From: Glandiceps talaboti
Taxonomy: Eukaryota > Hemichordata > Enteropneusta > Spengelidae
Reading direction: 5' to 3'
Assembly: GCF_964340395.1 (NCBI RefSeq)
Contig: NC_135556.1
Span: forward strand, 17,263,642-17,327,641
Length of the DNA: 64,000 nucleotides
This document shows, piece after piece, positions 61,168-64,000 of this stretch. Position 1 is the stretch's first letter. Every line of letters begins with the position of its first letter. A model generated the notes under the pieces. That model made no database searches and was not told the origin of the DNA. It worked only from the letters and a program-made list of their open reading frames with translations. A program made the translations under genes and the position numbers.

Positions 61168-63249
61168 AATACCTGACCAAATATATACCCCAACTTACAA
61201 AACACTTACATCACATATACATCAATATGCATGAGACAAGTATACAAATATATTACTAGTGCACTCAAACATATCCGTACTATGACTATGAAACATGCCA
61301 CATTCCATACAAATCCTCACCCTAATAACAACCATATGTGGCCAAACAACATTAACCAGGTTTGAAAATGACAACATAAACTGCCAGTTCCTTAAAACCC
61401 AATCATAGCAGGGACTATGTCATTCTCAATGACTTGTTAGCCATATTTCTCAACACTGAACCAGCAAAATTAAATTTGAATGATATCACACAAAAATAGG
61501 CATACAAATGAAAGGAATAGTGGGAAAAAAGAACTAATAACTAAAGTGAGCATTTTATAAATAATATACTTCTCAATGTCAAACTTGGATACATAATCTG
61601 TATTATGAGTTTTATATGTAAATTTCCACACATTCAGAAAGATCAATATTCCTAGTGGAGTCATTACAGGTGTGAGTGACTCTTTTCCGTAATTTCCTTG
61701 CAAATATTCAGCATGGCCTTATTAAATGAAATGACCATTTGTTTCAACCAAAAGTCTTTGATACTGTATCTCGAGCTCGATGTGTACTCGTAAACTCACC
61801 AGTAACAAGTATATGGTTTGAAAATGTCAAAAAAAAGGTCGTCTTTAAAAAGCCTGCAAGATTTGGCTGGATTGAAGGCACAATGAGAATTGTGTAATAG
61901 TAACAACTTAATTAGTGTGTGTCATGACTGAACATGCAACATTGGGTAATTTGTAAATGAAGATGTGCACCCATACAATACATGTACTAGTCATACACAT
62001 GTATACTAACAGTATTCTGTCATCAGGACTGTCTGTGTTGTTGACACCGTCTGACAGACACTTCCTTTGGTGCAAGGTTCAAAGGTCAATCTGCCTGTGT
62101 CATTGGTAACGAGTGAATATGGATAATATTGAAAGGTCACCTCTCTCTTGAGATGAATTTTTACATGTACCGGGTAATAGGCATCACCTTAAAGATTCAA
62201 ATTCTAAAGATGATGGGCTGTCAATCTTGCTAAAAGTATTAACATCTGCAAGGCTGTGATAAGAAATGTCAAATGTCATCTTTGCCAGATATCTGTCACT
62301 ATGATTTTGTTACTTAATATTCCTTGTGTGCTCTTTCCATACTGTATGTATTAAACATCAACGAAAGTTTGCTATGAAAGGAACTTGTCATGTGTTTAAT
62401 TTCCTGATTTTACATACTTTTCTAAGTGTTTTCACAATTAAGCTTTTGATGTCATCTTAATATACTGACTGCATTCAAGCAAAAATATTCAAGCAAAAAT
62501 ACTCAATGGAAATAACTTATTAAGTTTCCCGATTTCGCAGTTTGAGTTTCCGATAAATCATTATTTGATGTCGTCTCTAAAAAGTGTAAGGTCAGCAAAA
62601 AAACTGTGCAATGGAAAAAAAAGTGTTGGCAGATTTTATAATTGTTTCTGAGAGTTTTCATTCAGTATTTGATGACGTCTGTCATATACTGTCAGCATCA
62701 ACAAAAGTATGTAACAGAAAAAAAAATGTCATCTCAGTGTTGCCAAGTTTCGTAATTTTTGATCGGAATTTCTATACAGCAGGTTTTGATGGCATCATTG
62801 ATATACCGACAGCGTCGATAAAATGTGTGATGAACAAAACTGTCAGATGTTTGGTATAACTTTTTTTCTCAGAGTTTTCATGCATATCTTTGAATGGAGT
62901 CTTTGATATACTATCGGCATCACTATAAGTGAGTGTAGGAAGGAAATTGGCAAGGGCTTGACTAGCATGACTAGTCAGAGAATACAAGTAATTGAATTGA
63001 TGTTGTAAGTCATTTACATAGTCTCTCGTAGCAAATTATTGAAAACCCAAAAGAATTTCATTTCTCTTCAGAGAGTTGACAATGAGATGACCTATCCCAC
63101 ACTTAATTAGACTGGGTAGAGTATTAATAAAGGTCTTCATTCCATCAAGTCTGGACTGATAGTACCACTATCTGTCTTCTATGTCATCTACTTGTAGGGG
63201 ATCATCCAGGATATTGTGTCTGGACCAATTCATCATATACGTCCCACCT

Positions 63250-63276
63250 ATAATAATAATAATAATAATAATAATA
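63250..63276. repeat. (AAT)n microsatellite
   Basis: Nine AAT/ATA units, uninterrupted. Confidence 0.9.
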
Positions 63277-63300
63277 TCTTGTCTCTGCTCATCACATTTA

Positions 63301-63590
63301 GCCATGTGGGGTGTCTAGTGCAGTTTCCTAGGAAAGACACGATCCTACTTTCGTTGCCATGTCGGGTTTCTAGTACAGTTTCCTAGAAAAGACACGATCA
63401 CACTTTTCATTGCCATATTGGGTTTCTAGTCTTGTGCAGTTTCCTAGAAAAGACACGTTCGTATTTTATTGCCATATTGGGTTTCTAGTCTTGTGCAGTT
63501 TTCTAGAAAAGGCACGATCCTACTTTTATTGCCATATTGAGTTTCTAGTCTTGTGCAGTTCATTGCCGTATTGGGTTTCTAAGAAAAGAT
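63301..63590 (+). repeat. 55-60-bp tandem repeat, about 5 copies
   Basis: GCCAT marks unit starts at 63301, 63356, 63412, 63471 and 63531. Each unit has GGGTTTCTAGT, CAGTTTCCTAGAAAAG and ACACGATC. Later units gained TCTTG after CTAGT. The final copy is truncated. Confidence 0.93.
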
Positions 63591-64000
63591 TGAAGTTTTA
63601 TATGCACCCCATTTTGTAGCTTTGCAGGTATTTCTAATATATGAAACTATTGAAATTGTTGTAATCAAACTGTAAAAAGATCTGTATGAAATTTAGAATA
63701 CCACAAAGTTACATAATAGGGAACTTGCACACCCGCCATGTGGAATGTTGCATCATGGGAAATGTGATAATAAATACTAATGAATTGGTATTGTAAACAA
63801 TACTGTTACATTATTTGTAACCACAAATAATCAATTCATAGTTACCCTGTGGGAGGTTTATTTTATAGGTAGCTCCAGATTAGGTATTATGATAACCACA
63901 GAGTCCTTTGCGTCTGAGCATGCTCAGTCTGGATTGCAAGTTCTTTATTGTTAGCACTATCTAAAGTGTAGTTACAATGCTATGCAAAGAGCTCCTTGAA

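Larger units (their letters stand above)
59276..64000 (+). other. KLHL5: Kelch-like gene intron (continues beyond window)
   Basis: No kelch-repeat exon was seen in any frame. Repeats at 59290-60445, about 60490-60656, 60749-61167, 63250 and 63301 are listed separately. The stretches 61170-63240 and 63600-64000 hold nothing I recognise. Confidence 0.75.

Noticed and set aside
59276-64000. Further kelch-repeat exons
   Set aside because: No frame shows the GG, Y or W pattern of kelch blades flanked by splice sites; the remaining exons must be outside the window.

Overview
The window is nuclear DNA from an animal, most likely a non-vertebrate, probably marine, bilaterian. It is AT-rich, genes are split by long introns with GT-AG junctions, and it is packed with microsatellites, minisatellites and small non-autonomous transposon relics. 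There are no bacterial-style operons, and almost all long open frames are translations of simple repeats. The species cannot be fixed from sequence alone.

Two protein-coding genes are recognisable, both on the + strand and both cut by the window edges. Positions 286-5478 hold the last six coding exons of ATRX, the SWI/SNF-family chromatin remodeller: the end of the helicase C-terminal lobe, the conserved ATRX tail and a glutamine-rich C-terminus. A probable long 3' UTR runs to a polyadenylation signal at 8181. From 44119 to 59275 lie four exons of a Kelch-like gene of the KLHL1/KLHL4/KLHL5 group, covering the BTB domain, the BACK domain and the start of the first kelch repeat. The remaining kelch exons must lie beyond position 64000. 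A Ser/Thr/Pro-rich frame at 17955-18139 ends at a donor whose phase exactly fits the BTB exon. I propose it as the first coding exon, which gives a 26-kb first intron. All junctions within each gene agree in phase, so both genes look intact.

The rest is intergenic (8.2-17.9 kb) and intronic. It holds several repeat families with more than one copy in the window: a 160-185 bp hAT-like MITE (3562, 12885 and a diverged copy at 34870); a tRNA-derived SINE (about 1820 and 41355); a dispersed repeat carrying paired POU octamers (14850, 16190, 46490); a long-terminal-inverted-repeat foldback element (28738-29220, with a stray end at 56293); an 8-bp-flanked MITE (55181, relative near 60500); and a pair at 18298 and 54718. 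Single-copy finds include a TTAA-flanked piggyBac-like MITE (19555), a second foldback (14152), a SINE with a conserved-core-like segment (8785) and a near-perfect hairpin (21940). Tandem arrays include about 49 copies of a 31/33-bp unit at 36101-37696, a 70-bp array at 7373, 53-55-bp units at 22100 and a CAA/64-bp composite at 24200. Very long (GT)n, (TA)n and (CT)n tracts are also present.

The two genes act in separate processes, chromatin remodelling and probably cullin-3 substrate recruitment or actin-linked functions. Their proximity is interesting mainly as synteny, because human ATRX and KLHL4 also lie on the same chromosome arm (Xq). I found no convincing novel multi-gene system.
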